A stretch of 64,000 nt of DNA from Mycobacterium ahvazicum (GCF_900176255.2 NZ_FXEG02000003.1:992001-1056000), one strand, 5' to 3'; shown: positions 33,130 through 41,498, numbered from the stretch's first letter. Notes: generated by a model not told the origin, from the letters alone. Numbers and translations are program-made.

Positions 33130-34104
33130 TCAGCCCAGCGCCTCGGGCAGCACCTCTTCGCCCACCCGTTTGAGATACCGCCACGCGATGTCGGGCGACA
33201 GCCCGCCGCACAACGGCGACAAGTTGAGCACCTGACCGGCACGGACCCGCGAAATTGCTTCCGGCACAGAGATAATGATGTGCGACGTGGGATTGGCGCG
33301 CAGCTCGTCGACCGTCTTCACGTGCGAGAAACCCGCCGTCGTCTCGTCCCCGGGATTCCACGCCGCATAGGTCTGCACGTCGTGCAGCAGATGCTCCCCG
33401 ATCTCCTTCCACGCCCGGTCCAGATCGTCGGCGACGAAGACGACCGACGGGGTGTTGCGGTCGGGAAACATCGTCGGACCGGGCTGATGGCCGTGCTCAC
33501 GGCAGGCCTGCTCGTAGGCCTCCTGCATGCCGGGCTCGTTTGCATTGCCGAGCATGCCCAGCCCGTATCGACCGGCACGACGGGCCGCGGCCACCGTTCC
33601 ACCGCCCCACATCAATCCCGGCCCGCCGGCGGTCAGTGGCCGCGGCGTCACCGTGATGCGCCGTCCGTCCTCCTCGACCGTTTCACCGGCCAGCAGTCGC
33701 CGTAACAGCGACAGTTTCTCGTCGCAGACGCGGCCGCGCTTCTTGATCGGCACGCCGAAGTGCTCGAACTCTTCGGGCCGGTAACCCAGCGCCAGGATGT
33801 ACGACGCGCGCCCGTTGCTGATGATGTCGAGCACCGCCATGTCCTCGGCCAGGCGCACGGTTTCATAAAACGGCAGGATAAGGATCAGGCTCAGCGCCAG
33901 CCGTTGCGTTCGCGCGGCCACCGCTGAGGCCAGCAAGAACGGGGACGGCAGGTAGCCGTCATCGGAGCCGTGGTGCTCGCAGAGAACGGCGGCCAGACCG
34001 CCGTGATCCTCGGCCCACGCGCACATCTCGGGCGCCGCGGCATAGAGATCCGCTGGGGGCGCGGCCCACTCGGGGTCGCGCATGTCGAAGCGCAGTGTGT
34101 ACAC
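33130..34104 (-). CDS. LLM class flavin-dependent oxidoreductase
   Basis: A 324-residue luciferase-like monooxygenase: LCEHHGSDDGYLPSPF, RLALSLILILPFYETVRLAE, NGRASYILALGYRPEEFEHF and GLMWGGGTVAAARRAGRYG. These are typical of the bacterial luciferase-type flavin oxidoreductases of actinobacteria. It is convergent with the AveC operon (11 bp gap) and divergent from the DapB-fold gene, in whose shared promoter lies the third TetR-like operator. It may perform an oxygenation step in the same pathway. Confidence 0.88.
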   Translation of the reverse strand: MYTLRFDMRDPEWAAPPADLYAAAPEMCAWAEDHGGLAAVLCEHHGSDDGYLPSPFLLASAVAARTQRLALSLILILPFYETVRLAEDMAVLDIISNGRASYILALGYRPEEFEHFGVPIKKRGRVCDEKLSLLRRLLAGETVEEDGRRITVTPRPLTAGGPGLMWGGGTVAAARRAGRYGLGMLGNANEPGMQEAYEQACREHGHQPGPTMFPDRNTPSVVFVADDLDRAWKEIGEHLLHDVQTYAAWNPGDETTAGFSHVKTVDELRANPTSHIIISVPEAISRVRAGQVLNLSPLCGGLSPDIAWRYLKRVGEEVLPEALG

Positions 34105-34437
34105 GGCTAACTCCTAGCTGGCCTAAACGTTGTGATGCACGTTACACGTTCAGCCGAAGGCGTAAAGCGGCAGCGTGGTCGGCGCCGAGTGTGAATCCTG
34201 CGACGCGACACGCCGTCGCAGCGTCGTCGGATTCACTCTCGCTGCCCGCCTGGTCCGGATTCTCAGCCCATGCGCACATTAACCTAAGATTTGTTCTTTA
34301 GGATAGTACTTACTCTCTTAAACCCTTGACCGTGCTGGCTCGCGGCTGTTAGCTTCCGTTCGAACGTTGGGTAACTGCCGGCGTAAGGGCAACGGCCGCC
34401 TCGGCTTTCATCGCGCACGCAACTGAGGAGGAACGAG
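34105..34437. promoter_or_regulatory. Divergent intergenic region with hairpin, inverted repeats and promoter
   Basis: This 333-bp gap separates the LLM and DapB-fold genes. It holds an interrupted hairpin at 34187-34240 (GAGTGTGAATCC with GGATTCACTCTC, one mismatch, and an inner TGCGACG/CGTCGCA stem), CCTAAGATTTGTTCTTTAGG at 34283-34302, and a TetR-like site at 34301-34318. A plausible promoter follows: TTGACC at 34326-34331 with TTAGCT 17 bp later. A short palindrome CGTTCGAACG lies at 34357-34366. GAGGAGG precedes the ATG at 34438. Confidence 0.55.
34301..34318. promoter_or_regulatory. Third copy of the TetR operator (weaker)
   Basis: GGATAGT-ACTT-ACTCTCT has the left arm identical to operator 1, the same 4-bp spacer, and 5 of 7 matches in the right arm (ACTCTCT against ACTATCC). 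It sits 8 bp upstream of a -35-like TTGACC for the DapB-fold gene. It suggests the TetR at 31464 also regulates this promoter. Confidence 0.5.
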
Positions 34438-35535
34438 ATGACGGCTCAGCGGGTAGTGGTTTGGGCAACGGGCGGAATCGGTTCGATCGCCATCCGCGCG
34501 ATCGATCGGCGCCCCAACCTGGAATTGGTCGGGGTGTGGGTGCACTCCCCGGAGAAAGACGGCAAGGACGCCGGCGAACTCGCCAACGGTGAGCCGATCG
34601 GCCTGAGGGCCACCACTGACGCCGATGCGCTGATCGCGTCCAAGCCGGATTGCGTGATCTACGCGGCCAGCGGCCCGGAACGCGACGCCCTGGCCATCCC
34701 CGACTACGTCCGGCTGCTCGAGGCCGGAATCAACGTGGTCACGACGAGCACGACGCGCCTGGTCAATCCACACGCGTACGAACCTGCCGAGTGGCGCGAC
34801 CAGTTGGTCGCCGCGGCCAAGCAGGGCCAGGCGTCGCTCTACGCCTCGGGGATCGAGCCGGGCTTCGCCGCCGACTATCTGCCGTTGGTGTTGTCCACGC
34901 AGTCGTCGTCCATCGACAAGATTCACGCGTGGGAGATCGGCCTGTACGACGACTACGGCGTGCCCGACATCATGAGCGACGCGTTGGGCTTCGGACGGCC
35001 GCTCGACTACCAGCCGTGGATCGGCTTCCCGGGCGCGATCGCAGGCGAATGGCAGGGGCAGATCCGGTTGATCGCCGACGCGCTGGGAGTCGAAGTCCAG
35101 GAAGTCCGTGAGCATTTCGACCGCGCGGTCACCAACCGGACGCTGGAGGTCGCGATGGGAACCGTCGAGGCGGGTACGTGCGGCGCGCTGCGTATGCGGG
35201 CCACCGGGATCGTCGACGGCCGCGAAGCCATCATCATCGAGCACGTCACGCGACTGGCACACGACGTCGCCCCGGACTGGCCGGAAGGCATCGGCGACCT
35301 GTCCTACCGCGTCCAGATCAGTGGTGATCCCGATATCGACTGCACGCTCGCGGCCACGCTGAAGGATCCGCGGCAGGCCGGCATCGGGGGCATGACCTCG
35401 GGCGCGGGCGCCATGGTCGCCACCGCCATGCGCGTCGTCAACGCCGTGCCCTATGTCGTCGCCGCCGAGCCCGGATTGTTGAGTTCAATCGACTTGCCGT
35501 TGACGATCCCCAAGGGCGCGTTTGTGACCGGCTGA
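34438..35535 (+). CDS. DapB-fold NAD(P)H-dependent dehydrogenase (amine dehydrogenase-like)
   Basis: A 365-residue protein. An N-terminal Rossmann fold (VVVWATGGIGSIAIRAI) is followed by a middle barrel-like domain similar to dihydrodipicolinate reductase. Characteristic pieces are VGVWVHSPEKDGKDAGEL, NVVTTSTTRLVNPHAY, and LYASGIEPGFAADYLPLVL. Proteins of this set are often named NAD(P)H-dependent amine dehydrogenase family and occur with P450s and AveC-family genes in mycobacteria. GAGGAGG lies 7 bases before the ATG. Reaction not certain; it may reduce an imine or ketone. Confidence 0.82.
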   Translation: MTAQRVVVWATGGIGSIAIRAIDRRPNLELVGVWVHSPEKDGKDAGELANGEPIGLRATTDADALIASKPDCVIYAASGPERDALAIPDYVRLLEAGINVVTTSTTRLVNPHAYEPAEWRDQLVAAAKQGQASLYASGIEPGFAADYLPLVLSTQSSSIDKIHAWEIGLYDDYGVPDIMSDALGFGRPLDYQPWIGFPGAIAGEWQGQIRLIADALGVEVQEVREHFDRAVTNRTLEVAMGTVEAGTCGALRMRATGIVDGREAIIIEHVTRLAHDVAPDWPEGIGDLSYRVQISGDPDIDCTLAATLKDPRQAGIGGMTSGAGAMVATAMRVVNAVPYVVAAEPGLLSSIDLPLTIPKGAFVTG

Positions 35536-35571
35536 GCCGGCGCGCGGCACCCGCGGCTTAGTCTGGCGGGA

Positions 35572-36771
35572 ATGACGGTCAATCCACTCGAGGAACTCAC
35601 GCTGGGACAACTGCGGTTGCGCACCAGCATGAAGTGGCGCGCGCATCCCGCCGACGTCCTGCCGCTGTGGGTTGCCGAGATGGACGTCAAACTGCCGCCA
35701 ACCGTCGCCGAGGCCCTGCACGCGGCGATTGACATCGGCGACACCGGCTATCCGTCGGGCACCGCACTCGCCGAGGCCGTCGGTGAATTCGCTTCGCGCC
35801 GTTGGCAATGGCACGACCTCGAAGTCAGCCGTACGACGATCGTCCCAGACGTCATGCTCGGAATCGTTGAGACACTGCGGCTTATCACCGACCCCGGCGA
35901 TGCGGTCGTCGTCAATCCCCCGGTGTACGCGCCGTTCTACGCGTTCGTGTCGCACTCGGGCCGGCGGGTGATCGAGGCGCCGCTCGATCCTGAGGGCCGA
36001 ATTGCGTTGGACGTGTTGGAGGAAGCGTTTACTTGGGCGCGCGCGTCGGGCCGCAAGGTCGCGTACTTGTTGTGCAATCCGCACAATCCGACGGGCACAG
36101 TTCACACCGTCGACGAGTTGCGCGGGGTGGCCGAATGCGCCCGGCGATCGCGAGTGCGGGTGGTCGCAGACGAGATTCACGCACCAGTGATCCTGGCGGG
36201 ATCGCGCTTCACGCCGTACCTGAGCGTTCCGGGCGCCGAGGACGCGTTCGCCCTGACCTCCGCCTCGAAGGCATGGAACTTGTCTGGGCTCAAGGCGGCC
36301 CTGGCCATCGCCGGGCCGGAGGCGGCGGCGGATCTGCAGCGGATGCCGGAAGAGGTCAGCCACGGGCCGAGCCACCTGGGCGTCATCGCGCACGCGGAAG
36401 CCTTCCGGACCGGCGACGAGTGGCTCGACGCGCTGCTGCGGGGTCTGGACGCCAATCGGACGTTACTGGGCGACCTGGTCGCCGAACACCTTCCACAAGT
36501 GAAATATCAAGGCACACAGGGCACTTACCTGGCGTGGCTCGATTGCCGGCGTCTCGGCTTCACCGAGGATGCCGACAACGGCCTCGCCGTGGTCGCCGAC
36601 CTGTCCGGGCCGGCACGCTGGTTTCTTGACCACGCCCGTGTCGCGCTCAGCTCCGGCCATGTGTTCGGTAGTGGCGGAGCCGGCCACGTGCGGCTAAATT
36701 TCGCTACCTCGCAAGCAATTCTCACCGAGGCCGTGTCACGCATGGGCCGTGCACTCGTTGACGCCCAGTAA
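35572..36771 (+). CDS. PLP-dependent aminotransferase, MalY/PatB type (cystathionine beta-lyase-like)
   Basis: A 399-residue fold type I PLP enzyme. WVAEMDVKLPP, GYPSG, PVYAPFYAF, CNPHNPTG, VADEIHAPV and the PLP Lys in SASKAWNLSGLK are characteristic of MalY/PatB beta C-S lyases. The DEIHAP motif in particular marks this group. It cleaves cystathionine to homocysteine, pyruvate and ammonia, or another C-S substrate. It starts 36 bp after the dehydrogenase gene. Its order matches Rv2294 as I recall it, so it belongs to the chromosomal backbone rather than the accessory block. Confidence 0.9.
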   Translation: MTVNPLEELTLGQLRLRTSMKWRAHPADVLPLWVAEMDVKLPPTVAEALHAAIDIGDTGYPSGTALAEAVGEFASRRWQWHDLEVSRTTIVPDVMLGIVETLRLITDPGDAVVVNPPVYAPFYAFVSHSGRRVIEAPLDPEGRIALDVLEEAFTWARASGRKVAYLLCNPHNPTGTVHTVDELRGVAECARRSRVRVVADEIHAPVILAGSRFTPYLSVPGAEDAFALTSASKAWNLSGLKAALAIAGPEAAADLQRMPEEVSHGPSHLGVIAHAEAFRTGDEWLDALLRGLDANRTLLGDLVAEHLPQVKYQGTQGTYLAWLDCRRLGFTEDADNGLAVVADLSGPARWFLDHARVALSSGHVFGSGGAGHVRLNFATSQAILTEAVSRMGRALVDAQ

Positions 36772-37167
36772 CACTGCGCGACAACGCCTTTCGACTATAA
36801 GACGAATTCCAGGGTTTCGCGGCCCAAGTTGCGGAAGCTCAGCATGACGGGCAACGAACCTCGCCTTGGCACCGAGGCGTCCGGGCAAGCCACCTTTTGC
36901 AGGCAGCGGTTCTCCCATCCGCTGGTGCGTCAGCGGCAGGACGCTTCGATGACGACGACTGTTATCAACACACACTCCGACACAGGCATCCGGTCCAATG
37001 CACCGAGCCCGGGTAGCCGCTGATGTCCACGATCAGCCGAACGCCGCGCCGGATGGCCATAAATTCGCTAGTTTAGTGACCTGCCAGGTTCTCCAAATTT
37101 CGTACTGGACGAAGTGGCGTAGCGGAGAGAGGCTAGCAGGGGTGCCCGTTCACCGGAGGAGCTGAAT
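36772..37167. other. 396-bp intergenic region without a convincing gene
   Basis: Only a short frame at 36829-37023 is open and it lacks a ribosome binding site or recognisable content. The right part is AT-richer, with ATAAATTCGCTAGTTTAGT near 37059, a plausible promoter for the dehalogenase. In M. tuberculosis the gene I recall as Rv2295 occupies the corresponding place, so this may be where it was lost or never gained. Confidence 0.4.
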
Positions 37168-38073
37168 ATGGATGTGCTGCGAACCCCGGACTCCCGATTC
37201 GAAAACTTGGAAGGCTATCCGTTCGTAGCGAATTACATTGACGTGACGGCGAGCGATTCTCCGCCGGTGCGCATGCACTTTCTCGACGAGGGGCCGGCCG
37301 ACGGCCCGCCGATCGTGCTGCTGCACGGCGAGCCCACCTGGAGCTACCTGTACCGCACGATGATTCCGCCGCTGGTTGACGCGGGTAATCGGGTACTCGC
37401 GCCCGATCTGATCGGCTTTGGCCGCTCCGACAAGCCCAGCCGGATCGAGGATTACACCTACCTGCGCCATGTCGAGTGGGTGACGGCGTGGTTCGAGCGT
37501 CTCCGCCTGAAGGAAGTCACGCTGTTCGTCCAGGACTGGGGATCACTGATCGGTCTGCGCATCGCCGCCGAGCAGGGCGAGCGGATCGCGCGGATCGTCG
37601 TGGCCAACGGCTTTCTGCCTGCCGCCCAGCGCAAGCCCTCGCCGGGATTTCTGGCGTGGCGGGCGTTCGCGCGCTACTCCCCCATGCTGCCCGCCGGTCG
37701 CATCGTCGCGGCGGGCACCGTCCGCAGGGTCCCACCCAAGGTGCGGGCCGGTTATGACGCGCCCTTTCCGGACAAGACGTATCAAGCCGGGGCCCGGGCT
37801 TTTCCGCAGTTGGTGCCGACGTCACCCGACGATCCGGCGGTTCCGGCCAATCGCGCGGCCTGGGATGCCCTGGGCCGATGGGAGAAACCCTTCCTGACCA
37901 TCTTCGGAGATCGCGACCCGATCTTGGGGCAGGCGGATCGCCCCCTGATCAAGCACGTCCCCGGTGCCACCGGCCAGCCGCACGCTCGCATCCGGGCCAG
38001 TCACTTCATCCAGGAAGACAGCGGGCCCGAGCTGGCCGAACGCGTCCTCGCCTGGCAGAAGCCCTTGCTATGA
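37168..38073 (+). CDS. dhmA: Haloalkane dehalogenase (DhmA/DmbB-like)
   Basis: A 301-residue haloalkane dehalogenase. The oxyanion segment HGEPTW has Glu55 in place of Asn. The nucleophile is Asp123 followed by Trp124 in VQDWGS, the acid is near Asp250 in FGDRDP, and the His is near 279 in RASHFIQED. This set matches DhmA of M. avium and DmbB (Rv2296) of the tuberculosis complex as I remember them. The enzyme hydrolyses carbon-halogen bonds to alcohols. GGAGG precedes the ATG. It is convergent with the amidohydrolase gene. Confidence 0.9.
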   Translation: MDVLRTPDSRFENLEGYPFVANYIDVTASDSPPVRMHFLDEGPADGPPIVLLHGEPTWSYLYRTMIPPLVDAGNRVLAPDLIGFGRSDKPSRIEDYTYLRHVEWVTAWFERLRLKEVTLFVQDWGSLIGLRIAAEQGERIARIVVANGFLPAAQRKPSPGFLAWRAFARYSPMLPAGRIVAAGTVRRVPPKVRAGYDAPFPDKTYQAGARAFPQLVPTSPDDPAVPANRAAWDALGRWEKPFLTIFGDRDPILGQADRPLIKHVPGATGQPHARIRASHFIQEDSGPELAERVLAWQKPLL

Positions 38074-38078
38074 GCCCG

Positions 38079-39107
38079 TCACCGGGTGTTGGCTAGTCGC
38101 GCGATACCGCGCATGACGACTCTGCTGACCGCGTGGCGGACCTGATCGACCGCCGAGTTCGCGGGCGGCGGTGCCGCCGTCCCCAGACGGGGGAACAGTC
38201 GCAGTGCATTGGTGCGCTCGATCGCCGTGCGGGCCTCGACGCCGAGACCGGGGTAGATTTCCAAGCCGGCCGCGAACAGCTTAGCGGCCGCGGTCGGTGC
38301 GAAGGGAAAGTCGGAACCGAAGGTCACATGCCCGGGCTTCGCGAACGCGAGCAGGCTCGGCAGCGCCGCGGCGGTCGAGGACAACGCGGTGTCAAAGTAG
38401 AAGCCGGCGAAGTCATCCAGGATGTCGGTCAGGCCGCGGCCGGTGTCGCCCATGATCGCGACGGCCATGCGGTGCGAGGCATAGGGCACGAATCCGCCCG
38501 CATGGCTCAGGATGAACTTAATGCTCGGGTACTTGCGGCGTATCTGATTGCGGACCAGTAGAAATGCCGCGCGGCTGGTGTCGAGCAAGAAGTCGGCGGC
38601 AAATGGCGGAATTCCTGCCACCGCGGCGCCGGGCAAGTCGCTGGGGTGGATGAAGACCACCGCCGAACGCTCGTCCAATGCGGCAAAAAGATCGTCTTGG
38701 CCGTCTTGGCCGAGGTAGGTCCCCACGCTATTGCCCAGGAGCACAACACCATCCGCGTGTAGATCGTCGAGTGCACGGACGGCCTCGTCGACGGCTTCAC
38801 CTACGTGCGGCATCGGTATGGTCGCGAAAAACCCGAACCGATCGCTTTGTGCCGCAACCAAATCAGCCAGGTAGTCGTTGAGGTCACGCGCGAGTGCGGC
38901 GGCATCGGCGGGGCTGGAAAGTATCGTGGTCCCGGGCGTGGAGACGGACAGAATTGCCGTCGCCACACCGAGTTCGGCCATCGTCACCAGTGAGCTTTCC
39001 GGACTCCATTCCGGTACGGCCCAGCCACCGGCTTCGTCAACACCCGCTTTTCGTAACAAGTCCCGGTAGAAGGATGGGATGGCATGGTGGTGCGTGTCGA
39101 TCCGCAT
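38079..39107 (-). CDS. Amidohydrolase family protein (ACMSD-like)
   Basis: A 342-residue TIM-barrel metal hydrolase. The first strand has IDTHHHAIPSFY (the HxH metal pair), then VVFIHPSDLPG with another His, KFILSHAGGFVPY, and the metal Asp in FGSDFPFAP. These are the marks of the ACMSD/decarboxylase branch of amidohydrolase_2. It may decarboxylate or hydrolyse an aromatic or cyclic acid. It is convergent with dhmA, 5 bp apart. Substrate unknown. Confidence 0.88.
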   Translation of the reverse strand: MRIDTHHHAIPSFYRDLLRKAGVDEAGGWAVPEWSPESSLVTMAELGVATAILSVSTPGTTILSSPADAAALARDLNDYLADLVAAQSDRFGFFATIPMPHVGEAVDEAVRALDDLHADGVVLLGNSVGTYLGQDGQDDLFAALDERSAVVFIHPSDLPGAAVAGIPPFAADFLLDTSRAAFLLVRNQIRRKYPSIKFILSHAGGFVPYASHRMAVAIMGDTGRGLTDILDDFAGFYFDTALSSTAAALPSLLAFAKPGHVTFGSDFPFAPTAAAKLFAAGLEIYPGLGVEARTAIERTNALRLFPRLGTAAPPPANSAVDQVRHAVSRVVMRGIARLANTR

Positions 39108-39387
39108 CGTTGCTGCTCCTTACGTGATTGGCGCTCAAGGGTCCGCGGTGTTCGGCACTGACAGTGCGGGGCGACGTCCTCGCCATCGCCGATCGCCGGT
39201 CCCCGGACAGACGTTGCCGGTGGAATGATCGCGCACCGCCCAGGAAGTCGATGGACAACCGATTGAACCATTCGCGGCGTGCCGATGGCATCGACTCCCC
39301 CGATCCGGCGCGGCGACCAGCGCCGGCGTGTCCACCGAATGCGGCAGTTTTCTTTTGTCGGGGGTTCCCGAGTGCAACGATCAGCCA
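39108..39387. other. Intergenic region between amidohydrolase and hypothetical gene
   Basis: This 280-bp gap contains no open frame that I find credible; frames through it are open on both strands only because of high GC. No clear operator or terminator is seen. Confidence 0.35.
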
Positions 39388-39843
39388 ATGGACATGATGA
39401 CGATGGGCCTGATGGGCACGGTCGTGGGCGCTTCGGCCATGGGCATCGCGGGCATTGCTAAGTCGACCGTCGACAACCTGATCCCCGGCATGGCGATAAG
39501 CGGCACCAACCGGCATCAGATGCGGTGCCAGATACATTCGCAGCGATGCGAAGCGATCCAACAGTGGCGCAGCGGCTTGGCCGGGGCTCGAGATGCCTAC
39601 CGACAGTGGTCCTGCGGCCCTCGCGTCGACGACCCGCCCAACGTCGTCGGCGACGAGTGGTTCGAGGGCCTGCGGCCCCATCTATCGATCACCGGCGAAG
39701 CCGCCAAGTTTCGCACCGCCCACGAAGTCCACTGCGATAACCCGACTCTGATGCAACTCTCGCTGGAGATCGGACGCGTCGAAAAGGAGTGGACCGAAGA
39801 GGCGAAAGGCCGTCGGCGCCGAAGGCAAAGCCGCAGCAGGTAG
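39388..39843 (+). CDS. Hypothetical protein with N-terminal hydrophobic segment
   Basis: A 151-residue protein from ATG at 39388. The first 25 residues (MTMGLMGTVVGASAMGIAG) are Met/Gly-rich and hydrophobic, possibly one membrane helix or a signal anchor. The remainder is hydrophilic with Cys in QMRCQIHSQRCE and WSCG and a very basic C-terminus (GRRRRRQSRSR). I do not recognise a family. The start is uncertain: no Shine-Dalgarno is visible and GTG at 39328 is also possible. Confidence 0.5.
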   Translation: MDMMTMGLMGTVVGASAMGIAGIAKSTVDNLIPGMAISGTNRHQMRCQIHSQRCEAIQQWRSGLAGARDAYRQWSCGPRVDDPPNVVGDEWFEGLRPHLSITGEAAKFRTAHEVHCDNPTLMQLSLEIGRVEKEWTEEAKGRRRRRQSRSR

Positions 39844-39928
39844 TACCGTTGGGCAGATTCATCTGACAGCGGGTCGCAATAATCAGCCTCAGTCGGACAT
39901 CACCTGGGGCTGCATCAATTCGGCGGCG

Positions 39929-40657
39929 CTAACCGGTGACGGCCAGCACCGCTTCGGCGAGCTCGGGGCGGCAGACCACCACATCAGGCAACGTCGGGTC
40001 AGCCTGGTTGTAGAGCAGCGCCGACCCGTCGATGCGGGAGGTGTGCAAGCCGGCCGCACGCGCCACCGCGACGGGGGCGGCCGAGTCCCACTCGAACTGT
40101 CCGCCGGCGTGTACGTAGACATCCGACAGCCCCTGGATGACCGACGCGACTTTAGCTCCGGCAGAACCCATTTCGACCAGTGTGCCGTCCAACGCGTCGC
40201 GAACAGTCAACGCGATAGCCGGTGGACGAGTTCGTGATACGACAATGCGCGGCTTGGCCGGGGCGGCGGGCGGGGCGGCCACGTCGGGAGTCGCCAACGT
40301 GACACCCTGGGCCGGCAGCGCCACGGCGCCGGCGACCAGCTCACCGGCCTGCCAGAGCGCGACGTGCACCGCCCAGTCGTCGCGTCCCAGTTCGGAGAAT
40401 TCCCGCGTGCCGTCCAGCGGGTCGACGATCCAGACCCGCTCCGAGCGCAGCCGCACTGGGTCGTCGGCGCCCTCTTCGGACAACACGGCGTCCTGGGGTC
40501 GTTCAGCGCCGAGTGCTTGCATCAGAAAGTCATGGGATCGCTTGTCCCCCGCCGCTTTCCGATCGCTCGCGTCGGCGTCGGCGAATTCCTCGCGCACCCC
40601 GAGCAACAGCTGCCCCGCCTCGGTGGCCAAGCGCGCAGCCAGTGCGTGGTCATTCAT
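39929..40657 (-). CDS. cysQ: 3'(2'),5'-bisphosphate nucleotidase CysQ-like
   Basis: A 242-residue member of the inositol monophosphatase superfamily. Motif 1 is WIVDPLDGTREF (metal-binding Asp set), an upstream Glu lies in LSEEGADD, and motif 2 is WDSAAPVAVARAAG. The sequence matches mycobacterial CysQ, which removes a phosphate from PAP during sulfate assimilation and may also act on fructose-1,6-bisphosphate and inositol phosphate. It lies alone, divergent from the membrane-anchored hypothetical protein at 40785. Confidence 0.82.
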   Translation of the reverse strand: MNDHALAARLATEAGQLLLGVREEFADADASDRKAAGDKRSHDFLMQALGAERPQDAVLSEEGADDPVRLRSERVWIVDPLDGTREFSELGRDDWAVHVALWQAGELVAGAVALPAQGVTLATPDVAAPPAAPAKPRIVVSRTRPPAIALTVRDALDGTLVEMGSAGAKVASVIQGLSDVYVHAGGQFEWDSAAPVAVARAAGLHTSRIDGSALLYNQADPTLPDVVVCRPELAEAVLAVTG

Positions 40658-40784
40658 CGGTTACTCCTAACCCGTCGCGAGAGTTTCATACTTCCCTATG
40701 TTGGTAGCGTTGACCAAATTTACCGTGCCAGCTGGCTTGGCGCAGTCGGCACCCACCACCGGCTTCTGACATAACCTGGAGAAC

Positions 40785-41405
40785 GTGAGCGGCAACGTCT
40801 CTCCGACGGGCGGGTTGCGGCACATTCCGCGGGGGCGGCTGACGGCGATCGGCATCGTCGTGGCCCTTCTACTGGTGGGTGTGCTGATCTTTGCTGGCGT
40901 GAAATTGACCCAGGGCCAACACAGCACGACGGCCCAGTCCACCAGCCAACCACCCGCCCCGCCGGACAGCTACGCCCTCCCGGGTTGTTACAACCCGTCG
41001 GTCCAGCCGAGCGCACGTCCGAAAAAGCTCAATGTCCTGGGATGCGCGAGCGTTGCCGTTGCGCTGCAAGACATGTCATGGAGTTCTTGGGGACCGCAGG
41101 GCGCCGACGGGACCGGAACCGCCGTTTTCAAATTGTGCGATCCGAATTGCGCCACCGGCACCCAACTCACAGAACCGGTTGTCGTTCATGCGTGGAATGC
41201 GCAGAAACCACGTCCGGATGCCATCTGCGTGGTCGGCCTCAGGATCTTCAGCGACATGATCATGGCCTTCCCGAAGGACGTCCCGCCGCCCAATGCGCAA
41301 CCGATCGACACTCAGTACAAAGGGATGCCCGCGGTGCACTTCGTCAACTACTCGCCCAGCGATACCCACCAGACCGAGTTCATCGGCTACACGTTCTGCA
41401 ACTGA
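40785..41405 (+). CDS. Membrane-anchored secreted hypothetical protein
   Basis: A 206-residue protein. A short basic N-terminus (HIPRGRL) leads into a membrane helix (AIGIVVALLLVGVLIFAG) at about residues 21-40, then a Ser/Thr/Pro linker and an extracellular domain with six Cys. These lie in ALPGCYN, NVLGCAS, LCDPNCATG, AICVV and the C-terminal YTFCN, consistent with three disulfides. I do not recognise it. Start GTG. It faces a 14-bp inverted repeat and the convergent thiolase gene. Confidence 0.68.
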   Translation: MSGNVSPTGGLRHIPRGRLTAIGIVVALLLVGVLIFAGVKLTQGQHSTTAQSTSQPPAPPDSYALPGCYNPSVQPSARPKKLNVLGCASVAVALQDMSWSSWGPQGADGTGTAVFKLCDPNCATGTQLTEPVVVHAWNAQKPRPDAICVVGLRIFSDMIMAFPKDVPPPNAQPIDTQYKGMPAVHFVNYSPSDTHQTEFIGYTFCN

Positions 41406-41425
41406 ACATCTCGGCAACGAGACGC

Positions 41426-41485
41426 GCCGAACGTGCTCTCAGGACGCAAAAATCGGCAGAATCTCACCGTCAGAGCACGTTCGGC
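41426..41485. terminator. Perfect 14-bp inverted repeat between convergent genes
   Basis: GCCGAACGTGCTCT (41426-41439) and AGAGCACGTTCGGC (41472-41485) are perfect complements separated by 32 bp. They lie between the ends of a plus-strand and a minus-strand gene. The stem could terminate transcription from both sides or be a mobile palindromic element. Confidence 0.55.
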
Positions 41486-41498
41486 AAGCGAAACTCGC

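Noticed and set aside
34187..34240. Hairpin in the LLM/DapB-fold promoter read as a terminator
   Set aside because: Both flanking genes start rather than end here, so a terminator role is unlikely; treated as a palindromic element.
36829..37023. 64-codon plus-strand frame before the dehalogenase
   Set aside because: TTG start, no ribosome site and no family-like features.
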